NCBI GenBank assembly: GCA_013399875.1 | Contig: VXAZ01006396.1 | Location: 960,047-1,024,046, forward strand | DNA: 64,000 bases | Origin: Gymnorhina tibicen | Lineage: Eukaryota > Chordata > Aves > Passeriformes > Artamidae | Direction: 5' to 3' | Shown here: piece after piece, positions 1 to 12,079 of the stretch | Layout: every line of letters begins with the position of its first letter | How positions within the stretch are numbered: position 1 is the first letter of the stretch | Notes under the pieces: generated by a model | The model's input: only the letters and a program-made list of their open reading frames with translations | The model's database searches: none | Told to the model about the DNA's origin: nothing | Position numbers and translations under genes: made by a program

Positions 1-697
1 CATGCAGGCTCATTTTGCAGAAGACTGTCTTTACAATACAGCAAGACCTCCACATTTCTACTACTTAAGCCTCAGTCAACTTTTTTTAAAAATTTTTTAG
101 TGTTATGATCAACTGTGAAGGTGATCTTAGAATTGTGTTCATGGTACTGTTCAACTCCAGAACATGTTTCTCCAACATTTTCTTTCCACCTTGAGGTGCT
201 GAAACTTCAGTAAACCTAGACAAACAAACATTCGTACTTAATGATTATGCAACTGCTTTGGCTGCAGGAAAGTAGTCTTGATGGCATTATAACTTGATGC
301 AAGAATTATGAAGTGTGTGGCTAAAAGTAGAAAGTAAGCTTCCACCATCAGTCATAAACAGCATTTGCCACAGAATTTCCGTTTTCACTTCGAAAGCCTA
401 CAAAATACTCGATTCTTCAGAATGTATGGAAAATATTTCATAGCAGCATGGTCAAGAGATTATGTTTCCATTTCCTTTATGGTGTTCTCAATAAATACTG
501 TGTTGCATTATATAGACTGATCAAAGTTAAAAGTCATGATACCGCCCAAGATATGGCGGTACATTTTACATCCATAAAAGTCACAAAGTACAACTCTCAA
601 AGTAGTGTAACATACACTGCATAATTGTCTGGACAGGTCCCTTGCTACCAGTCCCATGCAGGTAAAAAGGGATCTAGAGATACATTGCCATCCTGAT

Positions 698-777
698 CCT
701 TACCCTCTTGTCCTGCATGGTTGCCTTACACAGTGGAAGCAACAAGCTGGGACACACAGCTGGAAAAACTTGCTTTC
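698..777 (+). repeat. Dispersed repeat, copy A
   Basis: This 80-bp segment aligns without gaps to 2182-2261 with about 18 mismatches, roughly 77 percent identity by hand count. Both copies start ccttaccctctt, share cctgcatgg and acagtgg, and end ctttc. They lie about 1.5 kb apart in the same orientation, and I see no clear similarity outside the aligned part. It is either an old local duplication or two copies of an interspersed repeat family I do not recognise. Confidence 0.6.
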
Positions 778-2181
778 AGCTGTCTGCAGCAGAGGAGGGA
801 TCCACTTGCAGCTTACTACTTTTTGGCTGGTGGCATGCAACAAGGAACTGTTTGTTTGGAAACAAACCATTGTGACATAAAGCTGGCGCTTTCAGCAACT
901 GCCCACGCTGTCTTCCACAGATTCACAGACAATGTTAGCGTACGCTTGCTAATGCAACTAATAACCTATGCTCTAGACTGTACTTGATTGTTTATCAATG
1001 TGAGATCATCATTTATATCTTGTTATGATGCTTAAAATTAGCCAAAGGTGCTCACTGTGGGAAGCATGAATCCCATTAGGTACTCCCTCTATCTTCTATC
1101 CATAGCAGCTCAGCCTTCACAACAGGAAGACTGTTGCTGACTACAGAAATTTCCAAAACATCTCACATACCTAGCAATTAAAATACACTTACTTCTATTG
1201 CCCTTCCTTCTGAGCTAAATTCTAATATTGCCAAGATTTGAAAGGAAGAACAAATAATGAGTAGTAGTAAAACAACTTCATTCTTTTACAGTCCTTCACT
1301 TGTTATTTTTCTTTCTGAAAAGACGCTGAAGTCATCACTTGTCTTTGTGATAGCAGTCTTCAGAAGTATAAATGCCTAGTCTTCATTTCTTTGTAGCAAA
1401 GCAAATGCATATGATGCATGTACAGACAACAAGCCATGAGGAAAACTTAATTTTCAGCACATCTTCTACTTCCAGTACCTGAGGAATCACCAATAGCTAA
1501 CCCCAATGGCTTCCTTACGTTCCTTGGTCAGCCACAGACAAAGACAGCATGCAGGCAGCAAGTGATTACAGAGCCTGTACCTATGGAAGCTGTTTCACAC
1601 TCCGACACAGTATAGCACCAGACAAGAGCTGAACACCAGAGAAATACTGTTTGCAAAGTTCAGGTAAGCCTCCAAAACACTGAAAGCTGAACATGCATCT
1701 TGGGCGAAATTTTAGCTCCCAAACACTGCTAAAATTGAGTCCTTTCCAAACCCATCCTCTCATCACAAACTTCCAAATAGTAAATATTTCAAGAAAAACC
1801 TACATTTCTTTCCTTAGGGCTTTTCCAAAGAATGATTATCTAACTCTCCAAGACCCTTTTAAAGTAAAATGCAGGAAATAATCAATTAAGTAAAGCTTTT
1901 CATTCCTATCCAGTTAACCTAGAAGTGTTAGGTTTCAGTCAAAAAGCTCAAACTCACTTGCAAGAAGCAGTAAAAGGTGATGACAAAGCTCGAAGGCAAG
2001 ACTCAGCACACCACCCTCTGGTATTACAGGTGGCCTCTCATCTAGTGGATCCATATATACTGCCAGTGCCTCTAACTGGAAACCCCTCTGTGAGACAGCC
2101 ACAGTACAGTGTGAGACAGACAGTACAGAACTCACTCCTTCAGAACACGAGCAAGTGATTACAAAATGATTGCATACTAAC

Positions 2182-2261
2182 CCTTACCCTCTTGGCCTGC
2201 ATGGCTGACTTATACAGTGGCAGCAGAAAGGTGGGATGTATGATTGGAACACCTTACTTTC
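2182..2261 (+). repeat. Dispersed repeat, copy B
   Basis: This is the partner of 698-777, in direct orientation and about 77 percent identical over 80 bp. The central part (about 2228-2236 against 744-752) carries most of the changes, mainly transitions, as expected for neutral decay of an old repeat. Confidence 0.6.
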
Positions 2262-4244
2262 ATATGTATGTATGGCACATCACTTTGTGACTTTTGCCAC
2301 TTGTTTACCCAAAATTTGCTGTAACATCAAACTGGATCTTTTTACCTTGCAGGTTCAGGCTAGCATAACCCAAAACAGGCATATCAAACAGTTACTATCA
2401 CAGATTTCTCTACTCAGAGAAAGAAAAATGCTTCAAAAGAATGATAAACAGTTCAATTAAATAAAAGAGGGTTGCACTGATGAACTTGATACACTTCTAG
2501 TTTTACATTCAAAATGGAGATATCAGGACACAGCAGTTGATAACAAAAAAGTTTTTTAAATAATATACAAAACATCAACCCTGAATTCATTTTTCCTGGC
2601 TACTTTTCTTTCAGACCTCAACAATCCCTTCCACTGACATACCTATAGTCTTGTATATTTTATGATACTCACATATTGGTAGAATTTAATATTCAAAAAT
2701 TCAGATGGGCTTATGTCAGCACATTAAACAACTGGCACCTAGGAATTTCCTCTTTATACTTCAAAGCAATTGCATAAAAAATACACAAATTTTAGAAGTA
2801 TGTTAAATTCCAACATTATTTGACAAAGCATCTCAAACATATTCAGGTTGCTATTACACAGTAGTAGGTATTTACCTATAGCTCTTGTTCTCAAGATGAA
2901 ATCACTGCACATTTTTTTCAATCAGTCAAGATCATTTGAAAAGCATATGATCTTCATATGATGTTAGTACCACTGTAACATCAATCCCATTCTTAAAGCA
3001 CATGAAAAATACCAGGACCTTGCAAAACCGAATACATTTTTAACGACCTTTACAGGAATTGTTTTATAACAGGGATTCCAATTCAGTGACTATTTGTGCT
3101 ACCAGTAACTTTACGTATTTGAATGATTCTATTTGATTCAATGGGATTACTCATGTGCAAAGTTATTTCAGAAGTAATTCATCATTTAAAATTCATAAGG
3201 AAGATGAAGTAATTAAACAACTATAAACACTTTTCTATGGCCTTTTCTTATGTAAAAAAATTGTTTAAACAGACGTGTCAGAACGCTAGTTAAGAAAGTA
3301 TCATATACTAGAGGATGTATATTGTACAGTACTAATGGTGTCTCTAAAAAATCTTTAAAGAATACTTACGTGTATTTTTCATGTTAAAAATTTCTAAATC
3401 CAGAGTTGTACTTAACAGTGACAGAATTCAATCTCACTGACGAATGACTTAGTGAATTTATTTTTATTTTCTTGTACATATTTTTATGTGTGTGTATGTG
3501 TATATCTTAATAGTGAAACATCTGTTTGTTCTGTGTTCTGACACAATTTACACCTAAGTAAAGTAATCATGTAACAGAAATTAGAACTTGGCACCATTAA
3601 CATTACTGATGCATTCACCTTGTCTTCAACCACCATGTCTCCTAGACACAATAAAGGTGTAGCCTAAGATTTATCCTGCCAATAAGATATAGTTATAGGT
3701 CCCATGAAGATTACTGACACTGAAGTACCAAATATGTACTGGCCTTGGACTTAGCAGATAACATGCCAGTTTTGAGACACATTCAAGTTGACAATAAATC
3801 AGTATCACAGTTCCAATAACAGGAAAATATACCTTAGAGGAATTCTTTCTGTTAAAACATTCCACTTTTGAGTTAGCTATTAAATGGTAATGATCATAAT
3901 GGACTAGGCAGTAGGGGGTTTTGTGTCTGAAATGTGCAGACATTTTACTACAAGTCTATTTTTTAAAAACTTATGTGATTTTCAACTGCACAGTATTTTC
4001 CCCTTAAATCAATTTTGTCTTTAAAAAAAAGAAAATAACCTAAACAAAAGATGTTTTAGTAGCAATCTCATTATGAATCATGCTCGTTTTCTGTATCTGC
4101 CCATGCAAACATTTCCACAGCCTCCATAACTCCTCCCTTTTGTGCATAAAAACCCCCAATAGTGATGGAAAGCTAGAGAGAACAAGGTGCACAAGTTAAC
4201 TATTGCTTACTAAATTGTAAATGTATTTTTTCTCTCCCTTTCAG

Positions 4245-4487
4245 AACTACGTCAATGCTTACCACCAGCAATTCCATTCTAAGAAGTTTGTTAAAAGGGC
4301 CTCAAATTCTCAGAGTGTATGGGTTATAACTATTTTTTTCAAGCACCCTTTTGAACTTCTTTTCAATTTTCTGTTTTTGATGATAGTCATGCTGACAACT
4401 TTTTTTGGTCCATCAAATTCTGTAGTACAATTACATGAATTTACTTTTAATAAATTACCATCTTTGCATATATCAGTCAAACCATGA
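4245..4487 (+). other. Weak candidate terminal exon on the plus strand
   Basis: A pyrimidine tract ending tctctccctttcag (to 4244) is a good splice acceptor. An open frame beginning NYVNAYHQQFHSKKF runs from it to a TGA at 4487, and an AATAAA lies at 4504-4509. The second half of the peptide is a hydrophobic run typical of translated AT-rich DNA. No protein family is recognised and there is no evidence of transcription. The arrangement could easily be chance. Confidence 0.12.
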
Positions 4488-5084
4488 AGACTAAACACTT
4501 GCAAATAAAATGCATTATTAATTTAATTGTCACAGCCTATTTAGCTAGCTTCTATTAGTATTTGCTATAATATGCAGTGTATCAGAGGGCAGAATCAAAT
4601 TCAAAACATAAAGAATAAACTGATTATATTGTCCTAGAGAAATTAAAAAATAGCAAGCTTGCAAAATTATAATCAAGGCATTAATGTTTTACATAGGTAA
4701 GAAAACTATGTAACTTAATTTATACTATGTTTATGCCCAAAGTGGTGGTTTAACGTGCTGAAGAAGGATTTCTTTGGTTCCTAAAGCCATTAAAAGACAT
4801 CAAACTTTCTCATAATGGGAGAGGAAAGGTGGAAAGGAAAGCAACGGTGGTTTGGTATTTACTGCAGTAGGTCACGTGGCTTAAACATCCCCCATCCCCA
4901 GCGAGGGACTGCTACTAGAAATTTATATTGTTGTTCTAGCTCTGCCACTACTGTTTGATGCTGCTTTACATTAAGCTGAAGTGTCACCTAAAAAGGTATT
5001 GTGGAAAAGAAATACTCAAAAGATGGATGAAGAAATTGCAAAAGAAGAGGGCATGAAGTCACTCCAATTCCAGTTGCCTATGCT

Positions 5085-5232
5085 GGCCTGGGGCAAAGCC
5101 TCCCCAGCCGTGCCAGCAGGCGGGGCAGGGAGGCTGCAGGCGTCAGCAGGGCTCCTCTGCTCCTTGGGCAGCTGGGGCCTGAGAACCTGCCACCCTCCTC
5201 CTCCTCCTCCTCATGCCATGCTGGCCAGCCAG
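5085..5232. repeat. GC-rich patch with a CCT/CTC microsatellite
   Basis: A GC-rich block of about 150 bp interrupts AT-rich intron. It contains a CTC triplet run at about 5194-5212 and short CCAG repeats just downstream. Overlapping open frames on both strands reflect base composition only. There is no convincing splice pair and CpG content is low, so this is not a clear CpG island. Confidence 0.55.
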
Positions 5233-6366
5233 CCAGCAAGCCTTGAAGGAATACGGGATGAAATGGGGAAAACGGCCACAGCCAGGAGGCTTTCGGAACA
5301 AAAAACACAAAGAAAAGCCAGAAACAACTGATTTAGTTTATAGCATCCTGCTTGTTGAGGAATTCATTTCAAGATGATCACCACTAAAAATATGCCTCTC
5401 AGGCTAAGATACTATATTTGGAAATCTATTGTATGTATCCTTTATTGTGCACATATTCACTAGGGTAATGCAAGTTATCTCTATGTTAGATTTATGATGA
5501 CTGTACAGTAAGTACCCCCTTGTAAAAGAATATATTGGTATTGAATGCTTCCAGTTATAAAATAAGCCATCAGAGCAAAACAGTTTTTGTAATTGTTGTC
5601 TATGACAAGAGATAACCAACATAAACTTTAATATATCTGCTTTGATGAAACTGTAATTGCTTTTTCAATGCATCATTCTGTAATTTAGATTAAATAGAAT
5701 ATCTCAAAACTCTTAAATAATCACATGTTAGAGAAATTCTGGTTAAGCTCTTTGTAGAGAAAACCTTAAAAATAAAAGCACCACCTAAATCAGTGCTTAG
5801 TCAAACTAAGACGCATATGGGGTGTCAATTTAAAACCCTACTCTAAAGTCCCTCCATGATTTAAGTGTGACAAAATTGTGAGGAAAGGGTCTAATCAACC
5901 ACCATCTCCATTGTCTTTAACAAGAAATGAACATGGCCTAGAAAGAGCTTTGCTGTGTTCTCCTACAGCTCCTATCATTTATTTTCCTCTTTTTTCATAT
6001 CAAAACCAGAAAATCCTCTTTATTTATGAAAGCCAACCCCAGAAGAATGAGTTACAAGGCAGGAATACTTGAAACAGTATCAAGTATCCAGCAAAGAACA
6101 CCTCCATCTACCCAGGCTGAAAGAGAATATGCGATCTTTTGGCTATCCAAAACACATCAATTTTCTAGTTGCCCCAAAGATTCAATGAAATAGCAATAGC
6201 TAAGCCACAATGTGCCAAATAAAAAAGAGCACTTAAGCATGTTGGATCTCTCTTAGAGTTGAGGTGAAAATCCAGATGACTTCATTGTGGGTAAGCTAAA
6301 TAATCTAGAAGAGGTCTCCACATACTGCGTTAAGATACAACGAAAAAGAATTTTAAAGTAGTTTAC

Positions 6367-6441
6367 CTTTCTTTGGGTGTGCCAACTCCGTGTTTGCCCA
6401 GTAAATGAGTATTCAAATGCTTCTTCATCACAAATGCCACC
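6367..6441 (-). CDS. ZNF407: Internal coding exon of a C2H2 zinc-finger protein, probably ZNF407
   Basis: This 75-nt exon is read on the minus strand. It is preceded by a pyrimidine-rich tract ending tttgacag (6442-6470) and followed by the donor AAAG|gtaaac (6361-6366). In the phase where one base completes a split codon and two bases are left over, it encodes VAFVMKKHLNTH followed by LLGKHGVGTPKE and a split codon, probably Arg. The H-x3-H of HLNTH is the second half of a C2H2 finger, so the CxxC half should lie in the upstream exon outside the window. The linker is long and lacks TGEKP. C2H2 proteins bind DNA in the nucleus; ZNF407 is a large multi-finger transcriptional regulator. The match to ZNF407 is from memory, with ZNF335 as the main alternative; the very long flanking introns favour ZNF407. 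Phase 2 at both ends means skipping would keep frame. One other frame (starting GGICDEEAF) is also open, so the reading rests on the zinc-finger pattern. I am fairly sure it is an exon and moderately sure of the gene. Confidence 0.62.
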
Positions 6442-7380
6442 CTGTCAAACAAACAGCAAATGAGAAAGATCATTTTATTAAACTTTTTTTTTTAATACAG
6501 TATTTTTCTGTTTTGAGCATGCACTTGAACACATTTCATTAAAGGCAGACTTTAAAAAAACCCTCCTCTGCTAGGGTGTGACTTAGCTTGGGGGTCCATT
6601 TTGTAACAATAGGCTTCCCTCATTTTGCAGTCCCTTGGCTTTTTCTCTTACAAGTCCCAGCCACATATCATTGGTCAAAGAATGGAAAACCTGTTTCTGG
6701 TTCCCTTTGCAAATCAGAATATCCCACACATTATTCTGATAATATAGTCTATTTTACCTAAATAACATTGTCTCATGTTATAACCTAATACAGTTTTAGT
6801 TACACCGTTGAATTTATTTAAGCCTAATGGGCCCATCCTGCAACCTTTCTTCATACAAGTAGTTCCATTGTTTTTAACGAGAAACATGAAAAAACAGCAA
6901 GATAAGATGCTTTAATCACTGCTTATGCCTGGTCAAACTTCATTGTATTAATTATTTAAAGAGATACACATAGAAACAAATTAATAGCCTTAGTTATTTT
7001 ATAGCCTTGTGAAAAAAAAGGATGAAAAACGTGAAGCACATGTTCATGAATACACTATGAGCAGGAATATTGTTCAAACTGGCAAGACATTCTTCAAAGC
7101 ACCAACAGCAGCAACAAAATACATACTACCTGGCATCATGTTTCTACCAAACCAAACACAGATAATTTACTTTAATTTTGGCGACATATGTAATGAAACA
7201 GATAGAAGCCTATCAAGTACTATTCTTCTGCTGATAAGACCATAACATCAATTTAATTATGTCATGTGACTGCTTCAAACAATTTAGATATCAGACTGAA
7301 GCTTCAAACTAAAATGGTTCTCTCAATAAGCAAAAATTTTACTGCTGCAACTTTCAGTGTGAAAAGGGCTTGCAAACATT

Positions 7381-7620
7381 TTTGTTAATTATGTATTACA
7401 GCTGTCCTTCATAAAGTTAATTACTAATAGCTGAAAGGCAATAGAGTCTATTTGCATATGTACATGAAAGGCATGACATATGCAAAAATATGATTTTAAT
7501 TAGCATTCCATGATATGAAGGGCTACAAATCAAACTGGCATGTTATAAGATTTTTAACATTAAACGCTGAATTCATCTGGACGTGTTTGCAGTAATGGAC
7601 AATGGAAGGACTGTAAAACA
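7381..7620. promoter_or_regulatory. Candidate non-coding regulatory segment rich in POU and homeobox sites
   Basis: Three TAATTA homeodomain cores (7386-7391, 7418-7423, 7497-7502) lie within 120 bp, beside ATTTGCAT (7450-7457, the octamer in reverse) and an octamer variant TATGCAAA (7479-7486). It sits about 1 kb from the coding exon. Such clusters are common in developmental enhancers but also arise by chance in AT-rich DNA. Conservation is not visible from one sequence. Confidence 0.22.
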
Positions 7621-8791
7621 CCAGCACTATGGGGTATAAGAGCCACAAAAGCAAAGATACAGTACTTTTCCTTTACAATTATGTTAATGTAGCTTTTCTG
7701 TGTCTGATCTTTTTTGGGCCCTTGCACATTATTACAGAGAATCTCTCTTGTGCATCCCTTAAGGTCTAAGATTATAATACTGTCTTATTTAAATGATATA
7801 AATTTTCTAATTTTTTACAAAAATACATTTTTAAAGTACCTTAGATACTTTTCCCTACACAACTTCTAACTATGGCATCATAACCATAACAACTGTGAAT
7901 AATCTATTACACTGTTACCATCATTACTATGCAAGTGTCATCAGAATCACTGCATATAGGGAAAATAATTGTAACAAAATAAAAAAATGTGTTCTAATAA
8001 AAGTGTAAGGCATACAAAACGTACTGCCCTTGCTTTTTGACAGAAATAGTATTTCCAAGCAGCTGTGAAAGGTATCAAACATACTTTCATTTAGTAATAC
8101 CTGCATTTCGGGTTACAAACTTCCATTATCCCCCTTCTCGGAAAGAAAAATAAACTCAATGATATTACTGTGAAAGGGCAACGTGCAATCAGAGTTGTAA
8201 AGGGATACTTTGCTATTTACACGGAATATAAAGATCCCAACCAGCTACACAATATTTGTAGGGAAGCGCTTTTTGGTTTCTAAGCCCGTTTTGTTGAAGC
8301 TTCCAAACAAAGGCTGACCATTTCATATAGCACACAACTGCAGGGGGTACAGATAGACATACCTTTCTGCAAAATCAAAGACAAAGGCCTTAGTAACGAC
8401 ATGAAGCAATTAATCTCGCATTCTGCCTCCTCTCTGCTGTATCTACGTTCTAGCAACCATTTTGCTGCTGTTACACAGCACGAATAAAATGAACCCTGAC
8501 TCAGTTCGCGTCTCAGCACCTACTAACATTTTAAGCTTTTAATGTAAGGCTCGAAGACTTCAGACTTGAGGAGGGGAGAATGCCTCAGTGCAAGTCTGGA
8601 GCGCTCAGCATAGCTCAGGGGCAGCTCCCCACCTTACAGAATCAGACCTTAAAAATAAAAGCAGAGTTGCTATTTTCGTAAGAAATTTCAAAAGATGAAA
8701 AAGAATTATCAACAGAGAGAGCCATTATTAAAACAAGGGGCAAAGTCTAAACAACCTTGTTTGGATGCTGAATTTGAGGACCACCCATTAA

Positions 8792-8812
8792 AACCAACCA
8801 ACCAACCAACCA
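8792..8812. repeat. ACCA tetranucleotide microsatellite
   Basis: About five tandem copies of AACC/ACCA. It is short and no function is suggested. Confidence 0.85.
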
Positions 8813-11800
8813 GCCCACAAACAGAGACAAGCGGGAACTGTTTGGTTTTGTTTACTAAATCCTGCAGGTGATTTTCAGAGAGGTGGTAGCAGTGTTTGCT
8901 GGCTTTACAAAACAAACACAAAAATGTTTTCCATACATTGAGCAGCTCTAGGTTTCTAAGCAATTACTGGTTTAGTAGTCAAAAAAGAATGGGTTTAATT
9001 GTACTATTTACCTCTGCTGAGGTAAATCAGTTATTCCCAAGCTACTGCTAGAATTGAAGTGATAGACATGACTTAGCCTTGGCCTTTTAAATCAATCTTA
9101 AGGGAAGTTTGACTGGCACCTCTAAGGACTCACTGAGTGAATGCTTTCAAGATTATATTGCACTGATACATCTTCAGATCAAAAGAAATCTTTCCATCAG
9201 CAATTGCTAAGCATCAATTCAGGCTTCAACCAAATTTCTCATTTCTTGTTTTTAATTCTAGTGGAAATATAAACATTCAAATGCTAAAAGCTAACTAGTT
9301 TCAGAAACACATCAAAAGAGAGTAGAAAAAACCTGTAATTGCAATACTCTGCTGTTTCAGATACATGCAAACCAGATCGTACTGGAGGCCTGGAACCAGT
9401 TTTACAAACTCTTATCTGGACAAATTCATCCTCAACCCACATGCAGACAAAGAAGTCACAGCCCAGCTGCTCTCCTGCGGGTCAAGTCTCGAAAGACAGA
9501 CATTTCTAGCCTATATATCCAAGTAATGGTCACTGGGAGTTCCCTTCATTTGGTAGGAAGACTACTAGAAGCCTCCTCTTAAAGTGGAACAAGGTGAGTA
9601 GGCGGGACTTCTTTTGCTGGCAGCAGCATTATGTTGGGTTAACTTCTTTAGTGTTTTTCAACTACTCTGGCTCCAAACCAGCAACATCCTCAGTCATACG
9701 CTCTTTGTTCAAACTACAGGATACATTAAAGACAAGCTGAAAAATTACACAGAGCTTTAGAATAGCATCTTCATTCCCTATAGACAACTTTTTGCACATG
9801 AACTATAAATAAAAATTACTTTAAATCATAAATATATGAGCACCTTTCCCAAAATAAGTTTGCAGAATATTCTGGTTTCAGTTTAGAAGAGTTGTGGCTT
9901 TGTAGGAACGTGACCATTCATATTCCATGGCAATCTTCAAACAGTACTTGGACTCTCTCTCAGAACGTCTGTAACTGATTTAGGAGCCTCTACAGACTTG
10001 TCTTCAGTTATAAAAGCACATTTTAAAGTACAAAAGAAACAAAGGGACTTCTAATTCTGGGAATAAAGAAACATATTGGACAATCTTTACTTCCACTTTT
10101 TATTCTAGTGTAATACAAATTCTTCAGCATGTACACTGTTTATCATCACAGTACCCAAGGAATATGAATAATCTGTCATGTATTGTCTGTTCTCTATTTT
10201 CTCTGTGGGGAGAGAACTGCTCTCTGTGAAGTATCTTGCTTTGAGAGGGCAAAAGATTCTAAGTTTTATTATGTTTTGAATCCATAATAGCTCTTCAATA
10301 GTACATCACTGGGTTAGTGAAAAGCCTAAGAAAAAACCAAAGCCAAACAAACAACACACACACACAAACCAAAACAATCATTCTGGGCCATAAAGTCATG
10401 AAACCTGTTATTTCCTGTGTGTTTACCAAGTGCTCAGCCTTGGCCTAGTTCCAAGGAAGGCGCTACATCTTACCTCTACCAGAAAGTCACTGAAGCCATG
10501 GTGACAGACCAGTCATTTCCTAATGGCACATAACTGTTGAGGAAGACCAGCATAGGAATTTGTTTTTGTGGGACTCTACAAACAAGGTATCCAGCAGCTG
10601 AATAGCAATTTTAAATCACTTCTCAGTGGGTACATTGCTCTCTGCAACTGCTCTTGGAGAATTTATCTTACAGACAACAATGTTCAGTGACAGTAGAAAA
10701 GTCCAGGAGAATAACAATGAATATCTAGCCTTTATTCATATTCTCAATATCTTTTACATCTCCTTTAAACTGTCCAAAACCTCTTTATACACAAATTTAA
10801 CACTGAGAATACATGTAAGCTACTGCATGACCCATGTACATAGGATGTTTTAAAAAGCTGCTTGAGAACCTCAAAAAAAAAATCAAACCCATAAACAAAT
10901 CCAAGAGAAGAAGAATAGAACGCTATTATTTTTAAATTATTTGTATTTAGTGCTTTGTTTTAGCATAGGTTTCAGGCACATAGAAAGGATAGAATGTTTT
11001 ACCATTTTGGAAGAATCAGCTGCAAGATCTGACAGCATCAAGGAATAATAAGAAAAAGGATCTCAAACTTTTATACACCATCACAGAATACAATGAAATA
11101 ATACATTATCCTGTTCACATCAGGTTTTGTTTTCCGTGATCTGCGCTTGAATTTCTGTCCTTGTATCTTCACCCGAGGCAAGAAACCAGAAAATCAAGGC
11201 AAGCTTCACAGATCATGCCAAGAAGGGGGACTGGGATATGTTCAGGCAAGTAAATTACCATGTGGAATCTATGGGTCTTACTACCTCAATGAAGCATTCT
11301 TTTTCTTATTGTGTCTTGAAAAGCATTGGAAACCCTAATTGTTTGTAGATGAATGTGTGGTTCACATGGAGCCATGCCAGCAGGGATAGCAACCAGTAGG
11401 AGAAAGAAATAGCGCATTTTCTCAAAGAATACCAGGACCTGCGTGTATTTCAGAATGTTCAATAAAACTTGTATATGTAATTACAGATTTTTGCATGCAC
11501 TTGAGTTGTGCATGTTCTACCCATAAAAGTAGAACTTCACATATTCAAATCAGCACTTAGTCAAATAGTATTTAAACAGTCTACATGAACTAAAAAACTT
11601 GAAGTTTTTAAATTCTCCAAATTATATAAAAAGTTGCTACCCAAATCTCATGTCTCCATCAGGATTTTGTATTCAGCAGGTTAACTTCAGGAAGAAGAGC
11701 AGAGAGGAAAATGCAGAACTACCCAGAAAGCAATGGCTTTCTATGAACAAGTAAGCTTTTCTTTCCATGCATCAAAAGTCTAAATTCCTGAGAATTTCTT

Positions 11801-11901
11801 CAAGTCCATCATTTGTGGATGTTTGCCGATTCTGAAGGGTCCAGACTGGGGCTCTGATAACTCTCTTGCATGACTGCGCGCAAGGGACTCAATTTAAAAG
11901 A

Positions 11902-12079
11902 AAGTATCTGGCAGGGCAGAGTCTGGTGTGGAAGATATCCAGTAGTCTGAAAGGCTTCATGCCCTTTGTGACAAGATGTCAGGTTCAAGTAAGTATCTGG
12001 CAGAGCGAAGTCTAATGTGGAAAACATCCAAATATCTGAAAAACTTCGTGCCCTCTGTGACAGGACGTCAAGTCCTAGA
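11902..12079. repeat. Diverged 89-bp tandem duplication
   Basis: Two adjacent units both start aagtatctggcag (11902 and 11991) and share tccaa/tccag, tctgaaa, ttc(a/g)tgccct and tgtgaca. Their spacing is 89 bp and identity is roughly 80 percent. A minus-strand open frame of 102 codons covers both, but 89 is not a multiple of three, so the units are read in different frames and the frame is not a repeat protein. This is an old tandem duplication in intron. Confidence 0.75.

Larger units (their letters stand above)
1..6366 (-). other. Intron 3' of the zinc-finger exon
   Basis: This stretch follows the donor of the 6367-6441 exon on the minus strand and is therefore intron, with the next exon beyond the window. 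It is AT-rich and unique-looking apart from a dispersed repeat pair (698-777 and 2182-2261) and a GC-rich CCT patch near 5.1-5.2 kb. Open reading frames are short and show no domain, and no splice-bounded coding exon stands out on the minus strand. One weak plus-strand terminal-exon candidate begins at 4245. Confidence 0.5.
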
